DNA from: Nonomuraea deserti
Lineage (GTDB): Bacteria > Actinomycetota > Actinomycetes > Streptosporangiales > Streptosporangiaceae
Length of the DNA stretch: 64,000 bases
Assembly: GCF_004348685.1 (NCBI RefSeq)
Contig: NZ_SMKO01000004.1
Coordinates: forward strand, 62,001-126,000
Direction of reading: 5' to 3'
The notes beneath the pieces were generated by a model. The model was not told the origin of the DNA and did not search any database. It saw nothing but the letters and a program-made list of their open reading frames with translations. The translations under genes were made by a program, and so were the position numbers. This document shows, piece by piece, positions 46,540 through 55,078 of this stretch (positions are counted from its first letter, which is position 1; each line of letters starts with the position of its first letter).

Positions 46540-47538
46540 TCAGTCGCGGGCCAGGCTCTCGCCCAGCGGGGTGCGCTCGTAGTGCACGGATCGGCCGGTC
46601 CGCGTCCGCGTGACCAGGCCGGATTCGCGCAGCACGGCCAGGTGGCCGCCGACCGCGCCCAGACTGAGACCCAGCTGGCGGACCAACTGCGTGGTCGTCG
46701 CCGGCGCCGCGAGCGCCCGCAGCACCTGCGCGCGGTGCGGACCGACCAGCCGCGCCAGCGCCGCCGCACCACCCTGCGGGGGCGGCGGCCCGAGCAGGTC
46801 CGCGACGCCACGCGCCGGATACACCAGGGCGTACGGCCAGGGCGGCTCGACGTAGCTGATGAGGGTGCCGAAGACGGTCGGCATCAGCAGCAGTCCCTTG
46901 CCGCCCAGCCGGTGCCGTTCCCACGCGTTCCGGGGGCCGGTGCGTACCTCGATCACACCGTCGGCTCCCTCGGAGCGCCAGCCCACCCGCGGATCCAGGT
47001 CGGACAGCGCCGCGGCCCAGCCGTACATGGCGAGGTGCCCGGCGCGGAGCACCAGGTCGCGCTCCAGCACCGTACGCAGCCGCGGCCAGTCGGGCTCGAC
47101 CAGCGCGTGCCAGGTCGCCTCGATCGCGTCCGAAAGCCGGGTGAGCACGTCCGGGGCGGCCAGAATCCGCTGGACGTGGCGCGGCGGCGTGCGCAGCCCG
47201 ACCAGGTTGCGGGCGATCTCCGCGCGAACCTGGCGGGGCGGGGTCGCCCGCACCGCGGCGAGTTCGACGGCGAAGTCGCCGCCCGGGCCAGAAGGCGGAG
47301 GATGGATGAAGTCGGCGTTGTAGCCGCCGCGGCGGAACAGCGTTGTCAGCGCCCCGACCGCCGGCGTCTCGCGGAGCAGCCGCGCGTACCGCGGCGCGAT
47401 GCGCTCCACCCAGGGCCGCAGGGGCCCGGCCGGCTGCTTGCCCGCCGCGACCCGCAGCGCGTTCATCGCCTCACCCAGCGGCGAGATCGCGTAGCGGGTG
47501 TGCGCCACGTCGACCGGCCCTACCTTGATGGCAAGCAT
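46540..47538 (-). CDS. ArsR-type winged-helix regulator with DUF5937-like N-terminal domain
   Basis: A 332-residue regulator. The N-terminal about 240 residues (MLAIKVGPVDVAHTRYAISP, LVLRAGHLAMYGWA) match the DUF5937-type domain found in front of ArsR winged helices. The C-terminus (GPHRAQVLRALAAPATTTQL, LGLSLGAVGGHLAVLRESGL, GRSVHYERTPLG) is the winged helix. No Cys metal site, so it probably senses an organic ligand. ATG 47538 gives the conserved family start. It is divergent from the MFS transporter at 47598 with 59 bases between, so it very likely represses it. Confidence 0.88.
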   Translation of the reverse strand: MLAIKVGPVDVAHTRYAISPLGEAMNALRVAAGKQPAGPLRPWVERIAPRYARLLRETPAVGALTTLFRRGGYNADFIHPPPSGPGGDFAVELAAVRATPPRQVRAEIARNLVGLRTPPRHVQRILAAPDVLTRLSDAIEATWHALVEPDWPRLRTVLERDLVLRAGHLAMYGWAAALSDLDPRVGWRSEGADGVIEVRTGPRNAWERHRLGGKGLLLMPTVFGTLISYVEPPWPYALVYPARGVADLLGPPPPQGGAAALARLVGPHRAQVLRALAAPATTTQLVRQLGLSLGAVGGHLAVLRESGLVTRTRTGRSVHYERTPLGESLARD

Positions 47539-47597
47539 CTTTCGCCTCCACACGAAAGCTTAACGCCTCCGCCTGCAGCGCCCCGAGACTGGCCCGC

Positions 47598-48806
47598 ATG
47601 ACGACACTCCAGGCCGCACCGGCGACGGCCACCTACCGCGAGGTGTTCGCGGTACGCCAGTTCCGCGTGCTGTTCACCGGCTACACGCTCTTCCTCGGCG
47701 GCGAGACGGTGAAGATGCTCGCGCTCTCGGTGACCGTCTACGCGGGCACCGGCTCGCCCCTGCTGGCCGCGCTGGCCTACGTCGCCGGCTTCCTGCCCTA
47801 CGCCCTCGGCGGCACGCTGCTGCTGGCGTACGCCGACCGGTGGCCGCCGCGGGCCGTGATGGTCGGCTACGACCTGGTCCGCGCCGCGGTCGCCGCCGTG
47901 CTCGCCGCCGGGCTGCTGTCCCCCACCGCGATGCTGATGCTGGTGTTCGTCACCGGCATCCCCAGCGCGGTCGCCTCCGCGGCGCGCAGCGCGCTGCTGC
48001 CCGAACTGCTCGACGGCGACCGGTACGTGCTCGGCCGGGCCGTGTTCTCCATGGCCGCCGGCGGCACGCAGGTGCTCGGCTTCGCCGTGGGCGGGATACT
48101 GATCGCGGCGCTCGGCCCGTACGGCGCGCTCTGGATCACCGTGGCGAGCTGCCTGCTGTCCGCCGCGCTGCTGCGCCTGCGGCTGGCCGAGCGGCCGGGC
48201 CGCGGCACGGCCGCAGGGTACGCGGTACGCGAGACCTGGCGCGTCAATCGCGAACTGCTGCGCCGGCCGGCGGTCCGTTCGCTGCTGCTGGCCCAGTGGC
48301 TGCCGCCCGCGCTCGTGGTCGGCGCCGAGGGCGTGCTCGTCCCGTACGCCGTCCAGATCGGCGTGCCGGACGCGGCCGGGCTGCTGTTCACCGCGGTGGC
48401 GCTCGGCATGCTCACCGGCGACCTCGTGATCGGCCGGCTGGTCACCCCGGAACGAAGGGAACGGCTGGCCGGGCCGCTGGCGCTGCTGCTCGGCGCGCCG
48501 CTGCTCGGGTTCGTGCTCTCGCCCGGGCCGGTCGCCGCGGCGCTGCTGCTCGCCGTGTCCGGGTCCGGGGTCGCGTACCAGCTGGGGCTGGCCCGGCGCT
48601 TCCTCAAGGCGGTGCCGGAGGCGAACCGAGGCCAGGCCTTCGGGCTGGCGCTGACAGGGACCATGACGTTGCAGGGGCTGTTCGCGGCCGGCGGCGGGGC
48701 GTTGGGCGAGGTGTCAGCGCCCGGCCTGGTCGTCGGCGCGGCGGGCGCGGCGTCCCTGCTGGCCGTATGGGGTCTCTGGCGCGTGCTCGCGCCGCCGAGG
48801 GCGTAG
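47598..48806 (+). CDS. MFS efflux transporter
   Basis: A 402-residue major-facilitator protein with about 10-12 spans. The N-terminal FAVRQFRVLFTGYTLFLGGE and ADRWPPRAVMVGYDLVRA (motif-A-like) place it with the macrolide/drug exporter-like MFS group. The gene starts 59 bases from the divergent ArsR-type regulator, a typical repressor-pump pair for a small-molecule toxin. Not of the same subfamily as the metalloid-module MFS proteins at 24777 and 53675. Confidence 0.9.
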   Translation: MTTLQAAPATATYREVFAVRQFRVLFTGYTLFLGGETVKMLALSVTVYAGTGSPLLAALAYVAGFLPYALGGTLLLAYADRWPPRAVMVGYDLVRAAVAAVLAAGLLSPTAMLMLVFVTGIPSAVASAARSALLPELLDGDRYVLGRAVFSMAAGGTQVLGFAVGGILIAALGPYGALWITVASCLLSAALLRLRLAERPGRGTAAGYAVRETWRVNRELLRRPAVRSLLLAQWLPPALVVGAEGVLVPYAVQIGVPDAAGLLFTAVALGMLTGDLVIGRLVTPERRERLAGPLALLLGAPLLGFVLSPGPVAAALLLAVSGSGVAYQLGLARRFLKAVPEANRGQAFGLALTGTMTLQGLFAAGGGALGEVSAPGLVVGAAGAASLLAVWGLWRVLAPPRA

Positions 48807-49137
48807 CAGCATGGGGAGAGGAACGTCCAATGGATCCTTCACGGCTCGAATCCCGGAGCTCCGACGACGCGCTCCCGGCCTGGCTACCCGGGAAGGTCAG
48901 GCTTGGTCCCGGTCCAGCCCGAGTCCACGATCGACCAGGAGTTCAGCATCCTGCCGGGGACCTGCCACTTCTCGCTGTCCGGGCCCGGTTCGAGCTGAAT
49001 GTCGCGGCTGCCCAGCAGCATCCCGGTGGCTGGTCGAAGAGCACCTGCCGCTGGATCGTTCCGCGGCCGTCGGCGCTGTCCGATGGTTTCGGGCGGTCCA
49101 GGGTCTTCGCCCCGCGATCGTCCGGCAGAATGGCGGG
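48807..49137. other. Intergenic region before the phosphotransferase gene
   Basis: About 330 bases. A minus-strand frame (about 49030-48896) reads LLGSRDIQLEPGPDSEK, then MLNSWSIVDSGWTGTKPDL and stop; it looks like the end of a real protein but I cannot name the family. No complete gene. Confidence 0.4.
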
Positions 49138-50058
49138 ATGCCTCGACCAGTCCCCGCCGACCTGCTGGAGATCGCTGAGGCACTTGTCCCCGACGCGCCT
49201 CTTGGCTCCACACGCCTCGCCGAGTCAGGAAATATGCACCACGTCGTGCTGTTCCCCTGCGTCGCCGCGGTGCGTATCAGCAGGCGCCCCAGTGCCGCCG
49301 CCGAGTTGCCGCGCCGGGTCGAGATCCTTCGAGCCGTTGCGGCGGCCGGCCTGCCTTTCGCCGTGCCGGAGCCGCTGACTGCGGTGACCACGTTCGGGGA
49401 ACGCGCGGCCGTCGCGGTTTCGTGGATCGACGGCGAGTCGTTACCCGAAGGCATCGGGGACCCGGCGGCGTTCGGCCTGCTCTTGGAGGCACTGCGCGAG
49501 GTTGACATCTCGCCGGAGCTCCAGGCCGTTCTCCACACGCCGCGCCGGTACGCCGATGGCTTGGGATGGGCCGACATTCTGAGCGACGAGATCATTCCGT
49601 GCCTGCCGGCGCAGTGGCGTGACGGAGTGCGGCAGCGGCTGGACACGATGCTGGCGCTCGAGGAGGTCCCGGCCAGGCTCGTCCACGGCGACCTCGGCGC
49701 CGGCAACGTCCACTTCGGCCAGGACGGCAAGCTGACCGGCGTCCTCGACTGGGACATGGCGATCCTGTCCGACCCCGCGATCGACGGGGCACTCGTCGCG
49801 ACCTGGCACGGCTGGGACGTCCTGCGCGCGGCCACCGACGAGGAAACCTACCGGCGCGCCTGGGCCTGGAACGACGCGGTCGGGGTCGGGCACCTCCACG
49901 CGGTGTTCGCCGGCAAACCCCTGTCGCACGTCGACGGCTTCGTCCGTTCCGTCGTCGCCTGGTTGGAGGAGCGCGGGCTCGAACCCGAGCCCGTGCCGAA
50001 GCCTGACCCGCCGCGAGCCTCTACGCCCGCTCAGGCGAGCTCAAGCCGGATCCGGTGA
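49138..50058 (+). CDS. Aminoglycoside phosphotransferase-fold kinase
   Basis: A 306-residue APH/choline-kinase-like protein. The catalytic loop is LVHGDLGAGNVHF (HGDxxxxN), and the metal-binding motif is GVLDWDMA. N-lobe elements include HHVVLFPCVAAVRISRRP and AVSWIDGESLP. It may phosphorylate an aminoglycoside, macrolide or a cellular small molecule; the sequence alone does not tell. ATG 49138 is used because the family's N-lobe starts there; the upstream frame is unrelated. Its 3' end overlaps the convergent S1 gene by 18 bases. Confidence 0.88.
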   Translation: MPRPVPADLLEIAEALVPDAPLGSTRLAESGNMHHVVLFPCVAAVRISRRPSAAAELPRRVEILRAVAAAGLPFAVPEPLTAVTTFGERAAVAVSWIDGESLPEGIGDPAAFGLLLEALREVDISPELQAVLHTPRRYADGLGWADILSDEIIPCLPAQWRDGVRQRLDTMLALEEVPARLVHGDLGAGNVHFGQDGKLTGVLDWDMAILSDPAIDGALVATWHGWDVLRAATDEETYRRAWAWNDAVGVGHLHAVFAGKPLSHVDGFVRSVVAWLEERGLEPEPVPKPDPPRASTPAQASSSRIR

Positions 50059-50529
50059 CGCCCCAGGATCGGCAATCCGAACCGACAGCTCCTGGCCCTC
50101 GGCCGGCAGCCGTCCATCGGCGAACTCCGAGACCTGGACCAGTCCCTCGACCCCATCCGCCACCTCGACGAAAGCACCGAACGGGATCACCTTCGTCACC
50201 GGCGCCCTCAGCACCTCGCCCAGACGCGTCCGAGCCACCTCGACCAGAGGATCCTCCTGCAGCGCCTTCAATGACAACGACATGCGCTCACCCTCGAGAT
50301 CCACGTCCAAGACCATGACCACGATCTCCTGACCGGCCTGCACGACCTCGGACGGATCATCGAACCGCCGCCAGGACAGCTCGGTCATGTTCACCATGCC
50401 GTCAACGCCGCCGAGATCCACGAACACGCCGAACTGCCTGATCAAGCTCACCACGCCCGTGCAGACCTGCCCCCTCCCAAAGGAACGCAAGATCTCGACG
50501 AGTTCGCCGGAGCCACCACCATCAACCAT
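50041..50529 (-). CDS. Two-domain S1 RNA-binding protein
   Basis: A 162-residue protein with two S1 (OB-fold) domains. Domain 1 (about 18-88) has GQVCTGVVSLIRQFGVFVDL, GMVNMTELSW and GERMSLSLKALQEDP. Domain 2 (about 95-157) has VTKVIPFGAFVEVADGVEGL and VQVSEFADG. It resembles fragments of ribosomal protein S1 but is a stand-alone short form found in some actinobacteria, likely binding RNA under stress. ATG 50529 starts it directly. Confidence 0.88.
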   Translation of the reverse strand: MVDGGGSGELVEILRSFGRGQVCTGVVSLIRQFGVFVDLGGVDGMVNMTELSWRRFDDPSEVVQAGQEIVVMVLDVDLEGERMSLSLKALQEDPLVEVARTRLGEVLRAPVTKVIPFGAFVEVADGVEGLVQVSEFADGRLPAEGQELSVRIADPGASPDPA

Positions 50530-50691
50530 CGTGGCACGACCCTACGAGCCGACCGTAACCCACAGCAAGATCCAGAAGTGGTGCCCGAACTCATCCCGAG
50601 GGGCAGGAGCCACGCATACCGTATGCCAACGACATCTCCGACATGCTCGCCGTCGGCGGCCCTCCGCGGCCACCTGTCCAGGGGCGGCGCG

Positions 50692-52065
50692 CTAGCCGTA
50701 CGAACGGCTCACGAAACCGTCAGGGCGGACCAGCACCGTCCCGTACGGCCAGCCGTCCACGACGTGCACCGGAACGTCGGCCTCCACGCCGGGATCGGCC
50801 GTGAGCACGCACCACCGCGATCCGACGAGATCCAGCGTGGACACCCCGTCGGCCACCCACATGTGCGGCAGGCGGGATCCCGGCGACCCGTCGAGGTCGA
50901 GGGCGACGTCCTCGGTGGAGGGGAGCTCCGCGCCGCCGTACCGGTAGCCCATGTGCACCACCGGCGCGTTGATCGCCCCCGCTGCCTTGCGCGCTTCCGC
51001 CATGTCCTTCCCCCAGTGCAGGGACGGATCGTTGAACCGCAGGCGCGCCTGCTCCATCGTCATGAGGGCCACCGGATGGCGCTCCGCGTGGTAGGTCTCC
51101 AGCAGCTCGGGCCCTGCCTCACCGCGCAGCACGTACGCGAGCTTCCATGCCAGGTTGTGCGCGTCGGCGATCCCGGTGTTCAGGCCGAACGCGCCCAGCG
51201 GGGGTATGGCGTGCGCCGCGTCGCCCACCAGGAAGACCCGCCCGACGGAGAGCCGGTCGGCCACCTGGCCGCGCCCCCGGAACGTCAGCACGCTGCGGAT
51301 CTCCACCTCGATCGACGGATCGCCGAGCGCGGTGCGGATGAGCTCCGGAGTCGGCTCCGTGTCGAGGGGGGTGAGGAAGACCCACTCGCGTTCGCCGTCG
51401 ACGGTCACCAGCAGGCCGGTGGCGTCCGGATGCTCGATGTCGCACATGGCGAACGGCTTGCGCGGACGCAGCTCCGCGCCGAACAGGACGCTCGTCGTCT
51501 CCTGACCGATCGCACCGGGACCGGTGAGGCCGATGCCGAGGATCTGCCGGACCAGGCTGCGCACGCCGTCGGCCGCCACCAGATAGCGCGCCCGCACGAC
51601 ACGCCCGTCGGACAGGGTCGCCGTGACGCCGTCGGCGTCCTGCTCGAACGAGTCGAGCGCCACGCCGAACTCCACGTCCCCCGCCTTGGTGATCAGCACG
51701 CGGTCGAACCGGTTCTGTGCGCAGGTGCCGCGGATGCGGGCCGGTGTGTAGGTGAGCTCGGCCGCGCCTCTCGTCTTCCACGCCACGCCTTCGGTGAAGT
51801 CGGCCTCGGCGAGGGTGCGCCCCCTGATCTTCCCCGCGCGCAGGTCGACCGCGGCCTCGTTGACCGCTTCTTCCAGGCCGACCTCGCGCAGGATCTCCAC
51901 CGACCGCAGCCCGATGCCGTTGGCCCTGGGGTGGTGCGACAGTTCCGGCTTCTCCTCGACGACGAGGGGCTTGACGCCGTGGTGGCGCAGCAGCACCGCG
52001 AGCATCAGCCCGACGGATCCGCCGCCGGCGATCAGAACATCCGTGGATACAGTGTGCCCTTGCAT
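50692..52065 (-). CDS. FAD-dependent aromatic monooxygenase (TetX/rifampicin/anthracycline hydroxylase-like)
   Basis: A 457-residue class A flavoprotein monooxygenase. VLIAGGGSVGLMLAVLLRHH is the FAD Rossmann motif (about 10-29), the DG motif appears in LVAADGVRSLVRQILG, and the GD motif in VGRVFLVGDAAHAIPP with GLNTGIADAHNLAWKLA. The small C-terminal thioredoxin-like domain (from about 380) is complete. Homologues hydroxylate polyketides or inactivate rifamycins and tetracyclines. Its divergent TetR partner and shared operator suggest drug-inducible detoxification. Confidence 0.93.
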   Translation of the reverse strand: MQGHTVSTDVLIAGGGSVGLMLAVLLRHHGVKPLVVEEKPELSHHPRANGIGLRSVEILREVGLEEAVNEAAVDLRAGKIRGRTLAEADFTEGVAWKTRGAAELTYTPARIRGTCAQNRFDRVLITKAGDVEFGVALDSFEQDADGVTATLSDGRVVRARYLVAADGVRSLVRQILGIGLTGPGAIGQETTSVLFGAELRPRKPFAMCDIEHPDATGLLVTVDGEREWVFLTPLDTEPTPELIRTALGDPSIEVEIRSVLTFRGRGQVADRLSVGRVFLVGDAAHAIPPLGAFGLNTGIADAHNLAWKLAYVLRGEAGPELLETYHAERHPVALMTMEQARLRFNDPSLHWGKDMAEARKAAGAINAPVVHMGYRYGGAELPSTEDVALDLDGSPGSRLPHMWVADGVSTLDLVGSRWCVLTADPGVEADVPVHVVDGWPYGTVLVRPDGFVSRSYG

Positions 52066-52082
52066 GGGAACACTGTATCCAC
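52043..52082. promoter_or_regulatory. Divergent TetR operator with 13-bp perfect arms
   Basis: GTGGATACAGTGT (52043-52055) and ACACTGTATCCAC (52070-52082) are perfect inverted arms separated by 14 bases, themselves partly palindromic (GCCC/GGGA). The monooxygenase ATG lies in the spacer. The right arm lies just before the TetR -10 box, so one bound repressor would block both genes. Confidence 0.85.
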
Positions 52083-52087
52083 TTCTG

Positions 52088-52093
52088 TAGACT
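52088..52093 (+). promoter_or_regulatory. -10 box of the TetR gene, leaderless start
   Basis: TAGACT sits seven bases before ATG 52101, the distance expected when transcription starts at the start codon. The TetR mRNA is probably leaderless, which is common in actinobacteria. Confidence 0.55.
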
Positions 52094-52100
52094 CGTGTCC

Positions 52101-52787
52101 ATGCCGCTTATCTGGGAGCGCGAGCCGTACCGGCCGAAAAGGCAGGCACTCAGCGTGGAGCGCATCGTGGACGCCTCCGTCGCCATCGCCGACGCCGAGG
52201 GGCTCGACGCGCTGTCGATGCGCCGCGTCGCCGCCGAGCTGTCGACCGGTACGACCTCGCTCTACCGCTACGTGGACAGCCGCGACGACCTGCTCGACCT
52301 CATGGCCGACGCGGTGCAGGACGACCACGCGCCGCTGACGGGAGACTGGCGCGCCGACCTCGAGGCCTACGCCCACCACGAGCGCGAGCTGTGGCTGCGG
52401 CACACCTGGCTCGCCCCGCTGCTGGCGACCCGACCGTCGCTCGGCCCCAACTGGCTGCGCGGCCTGGAGCACGCCCTCACCGCGGCCGCCCCGCTGACCT
52501 CCGACATCGCCGAGGCGGGCTCGGTCGTCGGGCTGATCAGGGACTACGTGCGCGGCGCGGTCATGCGCGAACTCGCCGAGAAGGAGACCCGGCGGCGCAC
52601 CGGTCAGACCGAGGACGAGTGGCGCGCCGACGTCGCCCCCTACATGCGCAAGATCGTTGAGAGCGGCGCATATCCCCAGGTCACGCGCCTGACCCGGTCC
52701 GCCGACCTGAGCCCGGCCGAACAGTTCTCGCACGGCTTGCGCCGCATCCTCACCGGGATCGCGGCCTCTCAGCGCACGGCGAAGTGA
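52101..52787 (+). CDS. TetR-family repressor (tetracycline-repressor-like C-terminus)
   Basis: A 228-residue repressor. The N-terminal helix-turn-helix reads SVERIVDASVAIADAEGLDA and LSMRRVAAELSTGTTSLYRY, and the C-terminal ligand domain has HHERELWLRHTWLAPLLATR. This type typically controls one neighbouring monooxygenase or efflux gene and responds to its substrate. ATG 52101 is preferred to GTG 52095 because of the -10 spacing. It faces the monooxygenase across the 40-bp operator. Confidence 0.93.
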   Translation: MPLIWEREPYRPKRQALSVERIVDASVAIADAEGLDALSMRRVAAELSTGTTSLYRYVDSRDDLLDLMADAVQDDHAPLTGDWRADLEAYAHHERELWLRHTWLAPLLATRPSLGPNWLRGLEHALTAAAPLTSDIAEAGSVVGLIRDYVRGAVMRELAEKETRRRTGQTEDEWRADVAPYMRKIVESGAYPQVTRLTRSADLSPAEQFSHGLRRILTGIAASQRTAK

Positions 52788-52812
52788 TCGAGCCCAGCTC
52801 CGTCCCGACGCG

Positions 52813-53133
52813 CTACACGATGGTGAAGGCGCGGCTCAGGCCCGACAGGTCCAGTACACGGCGGAGTCTGCCGTTCACATGTCCCAGTTCCATGTTCCCG
52901 CCCGCCCTGGCGACCTTGCCCTGTGCCTCCAGCAGCGCTTCGAGCCCATGCGAGTCGCAGAACGTCAAAGCGCCCGCGTCCACGAGCAGGTTGACCGGCG
53001 ATCCTGCGGCGAGCGCATCGTCGACCGCTGCCAGCAGGCGGGGAGCCGTGTAGAGGTCCAGCTCGCCGTTCAGGGTCAGCACGAGACCATTCCGGCGCTG
53101 CGCGACCTGGACGGACAGAGGCACCGCGATCAC
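52813..53133 (-). CDS. STAS-domain anti-anti-sigma factor
   Basis: A single STAS domain of about 106 residues. It has QRRNGLVLTLNGELDLYTAP (start), LVDAGALTFCDSHGLEALLE with the phosphorylatable Ser of the DSxG motif, and GHVNGRLRRVLDLSGL. Such proteins bind an anti-sigma kinase (RsbW/SpoIIAB type) when unphosphorylated and free the sigma factor. No kinase or sigma gene is adjacent. GTG 53133 is taken as start; TTG 53148 would add five residues. Confidence 0.85.
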   Translation of the reverse strand: MIAVPLSVQVAQRRNGLVLTLNGELDLYTAPRLLAAVDDALAAGSPVNLLVDAGALTFCDSHGLEALLEAQGKVARAGGNMELGHVNGRLRRVLDLSGLSRAFTIV

Positions 53134-53279
53134 CCGGCAGATAGACAATCCGCACCCTTCTCCTCGCCACGCTACACGGTGACCTGCAAAGACTCTCCCC
53201 CGCACCACCCCACAGCACACCGGCATGCGCAAACCGGTCACAGCGCTACGTAATCTGCCCCCTGCGGAACAAGCCGCTC

Positions 53280-53650
53280 TGACGGCGGAGCCATCGTCTC
53301 CAAGCCGGAGCCAGGCCGATGCCTCCAGAGGCTGCCACGAAAGGGCCCTGACGCCGCAGGCACCCGGAGGCAGGGGTACGTGCCAGGCGGCCCGTACCCC
53401 TGCCCGTTGCGCTGTTCGTTCCAGATGCTGCCGATGGTGTCGATAGAGCTGTTGTAGACGTGCGGATAGTAACGGCCGTAAAGCCCGTCGACCGTACCGC
53501 TCCTGAAGTTGCCCGTGCCTACGTAGCCTTGGCGCACGATGAACCTGTGTCGGCATCGTAGATGGCGAAGGTGGAGTCGTCCCAGGCGGCGTTCTCGATC
53601 TGGAATTCGAACACGCGCTGAGACCGATGGCGGTGTGCGGGGCGGTCGAT
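53280..53650 (-). pseudogene. Broken secreted-protein-like fragment, family not recognised
   Basis: On the minus strand two frames join near 53545: FEFQIENAAWDDSTFAIYDA and then FIVRQGYVGTGNFRSGTVDG, followed by YGRYYPHVYNSSIDTIGSIW. The Tyr/Asn/Gly-rich pattern suggests a small secreted beta-protein. No start codon, signal peptide or complete domain was found. The plus strand has nothing better. Confidence 0.4.
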
Positions 53651-53674
53651 ATCGACCCAGATGTTCTCCGAGGA

Positions 53675-54895
53675 TCAACTGGCGCAGCTGCGCTCGATGT
53701 CGGAGCCGGCGGCCGGGAGGCGGCCCGTCCCGGCCATGCCCGCAGCCAGCGTTCCGAGCAGTACGAGGCCGGCGAGGACGCCATAGGAGGCGACGTAGCC
53801 GCCCATCACCTCGGTCAGCAACGCTCCCGCTCCCGGCGCCAGCGCGGTCGCAGCGGTGACGGGTGCGGTGAACACACCGTTGATGCGGCCGAACGCCCGG
53901 GTTCCCCACCTGTCGGCCACCGCAGTGGCCTGCAGAAGGGTGAACAGTCCGCGGATCGCCCCCGCTAGCACTGAGACCACGATCAGCAGCGCCGTGGGGC
54001 CGGGAAGGAGCCCGAGCGCGAGCACGGACACGGCAGCGGTGGCGAGCAGTCCGACCGTACGCGGCCGTGGTTCGACGCGGGCCGACAGGGCCCCGTAGGC
54101 CAGCCTCCCGAGCAGTTGTCCCGCGCCGCACAGACCGAGGGTGATGGCGGCCAGATGGGTGTCCATCCCCCGCCATGTCAGGAGTGGCACGAGGTTGACC
54201 GTGGCCGCGAACATACCCAGCGCGGCCGCCGACATGGCCGCGGTGAGCATGATGAAGGCCCGGCTGCGCGCAACGGTCGCCGGGTGGGGGTCCTGCCGGT
54301 GCGCGACGCGGCTTGCTCCGGGCCAGGGCGGCGTCAGTGCCAGCGCGTGCAGCGGAATGGTGACGGCTCCCAAGAGCACGGCGAGCAGGAGGAAAACGCC
54401 ACGCCAGTTCATGAAGTCCAGCAGGTACGCCGTCAACGGGGCGAACACCGTGCTGGCCAGACCCCCCACCAGGGTCAGCGTGGTCAGTGCCCGCAACCGA
54501 TGCGGGCCGTACCACGAGGTCAGCGCCGCGAACGCCGGAGGGTAGAGCACCACCGCCTGGGCCACGCCCGCCAGAGCCCAAGCGGCGTAGAAGGCCGGCA
54601 GGCTCGGAGCCGCCGCGATCGCCAGTACGGACACGACGCCCACCACCGATCCGGCCGTCATGACCTGCCGGGGCCCGCGGACGTCGATGAGCCGCCCGAC
54701 GACGATCCCGGCCACGGCCGACACGACGGCGCCGAGGGAGAAGGCGCCCATCGAGGCGGCTGCCGACCAGCCGGTGTCGGCGCTCACCGTGCTCACCATC
54801 ACCGGGAAGGCGTAGTACAGCACGCCCCATCCGGTGATCTGGGTGACGCACAACGCGATCAGGGCGCGTCGCAGTCCACGCTGCTCACCCGTCAT
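53675..54895 (-). CDS. MFS transporter of metalloid module B
   Basis: A 406-residue major-facilitator protein with about 12 spans. TQITGWGVLYYAFPVMVSTV (span 1) and GRLIDVRGPRQVM (motif A) closely match the module A transporter at 24777. It lies downstream of the ArsO-like gene at 55079 on the same strand with about 180 bases between, so it may share its promoter. A metalloid or organometalloid efflux role is inferred from the two parallel contexts. Confidence 0.88.
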   Translation of the reverse strand: MTGEQRGLRRALIALCVTQITGWGVLYYAFPVMVSTVSADTGWSAAASMGAFSLGAVVSAVAGIVVGRLIDVRGPRQVMTAGSVVGVVSVLAIAAAPSLPAFYAAWALAGVAQAVVLYPPAFAALTSWYGPHRLRALTTLTLVGGLASTVFAPLTAYLLDFMNWRGVFLLLAVLLGAVTIPLHALALTPPWPGASRVAHRQDPHPATVARSRAFIMLTAAMSAAALGMFAATVNLVPLLTWRGMDTHLAAITLGLCGAGQLLGRLAYGALSARVEPRPRTVGLLATAAVSVLALGLLPGPTALLIVVSVLAGAIRGLFTLLQATAVADRWGTRAFGRINGVFTAPVTAATALAPGAGALLTEVMGGYVASYGVLAGLVLLGTLAAGMAGTGRLPAAGSDIERSCAS

Positions 54896-55078
54896 GCGAC
54901 CGGCTCATGTCTCATCGCGGCAAGGCCGCGACTTGCGAGGTGGCGGCCGGCCAGGGGCCAGGATTCGGCGGGCCCCCGGCGCGGGCGCGCTCGATGAATG
55001 CCGCCAGGCCGGCTCGGCGAAGACCTGCCCGGCCTGTTGGAGAGGACGGTCGACAGAGCAGACATCGCGTACCTTCCA

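Noticed and set aside
49138..50058. A true aminoglycoside-resistance gene
   Set aside because: The APH fold is clear, but the same fold includes many housekeeping and macrolide kinases; no specific subtype is visible.
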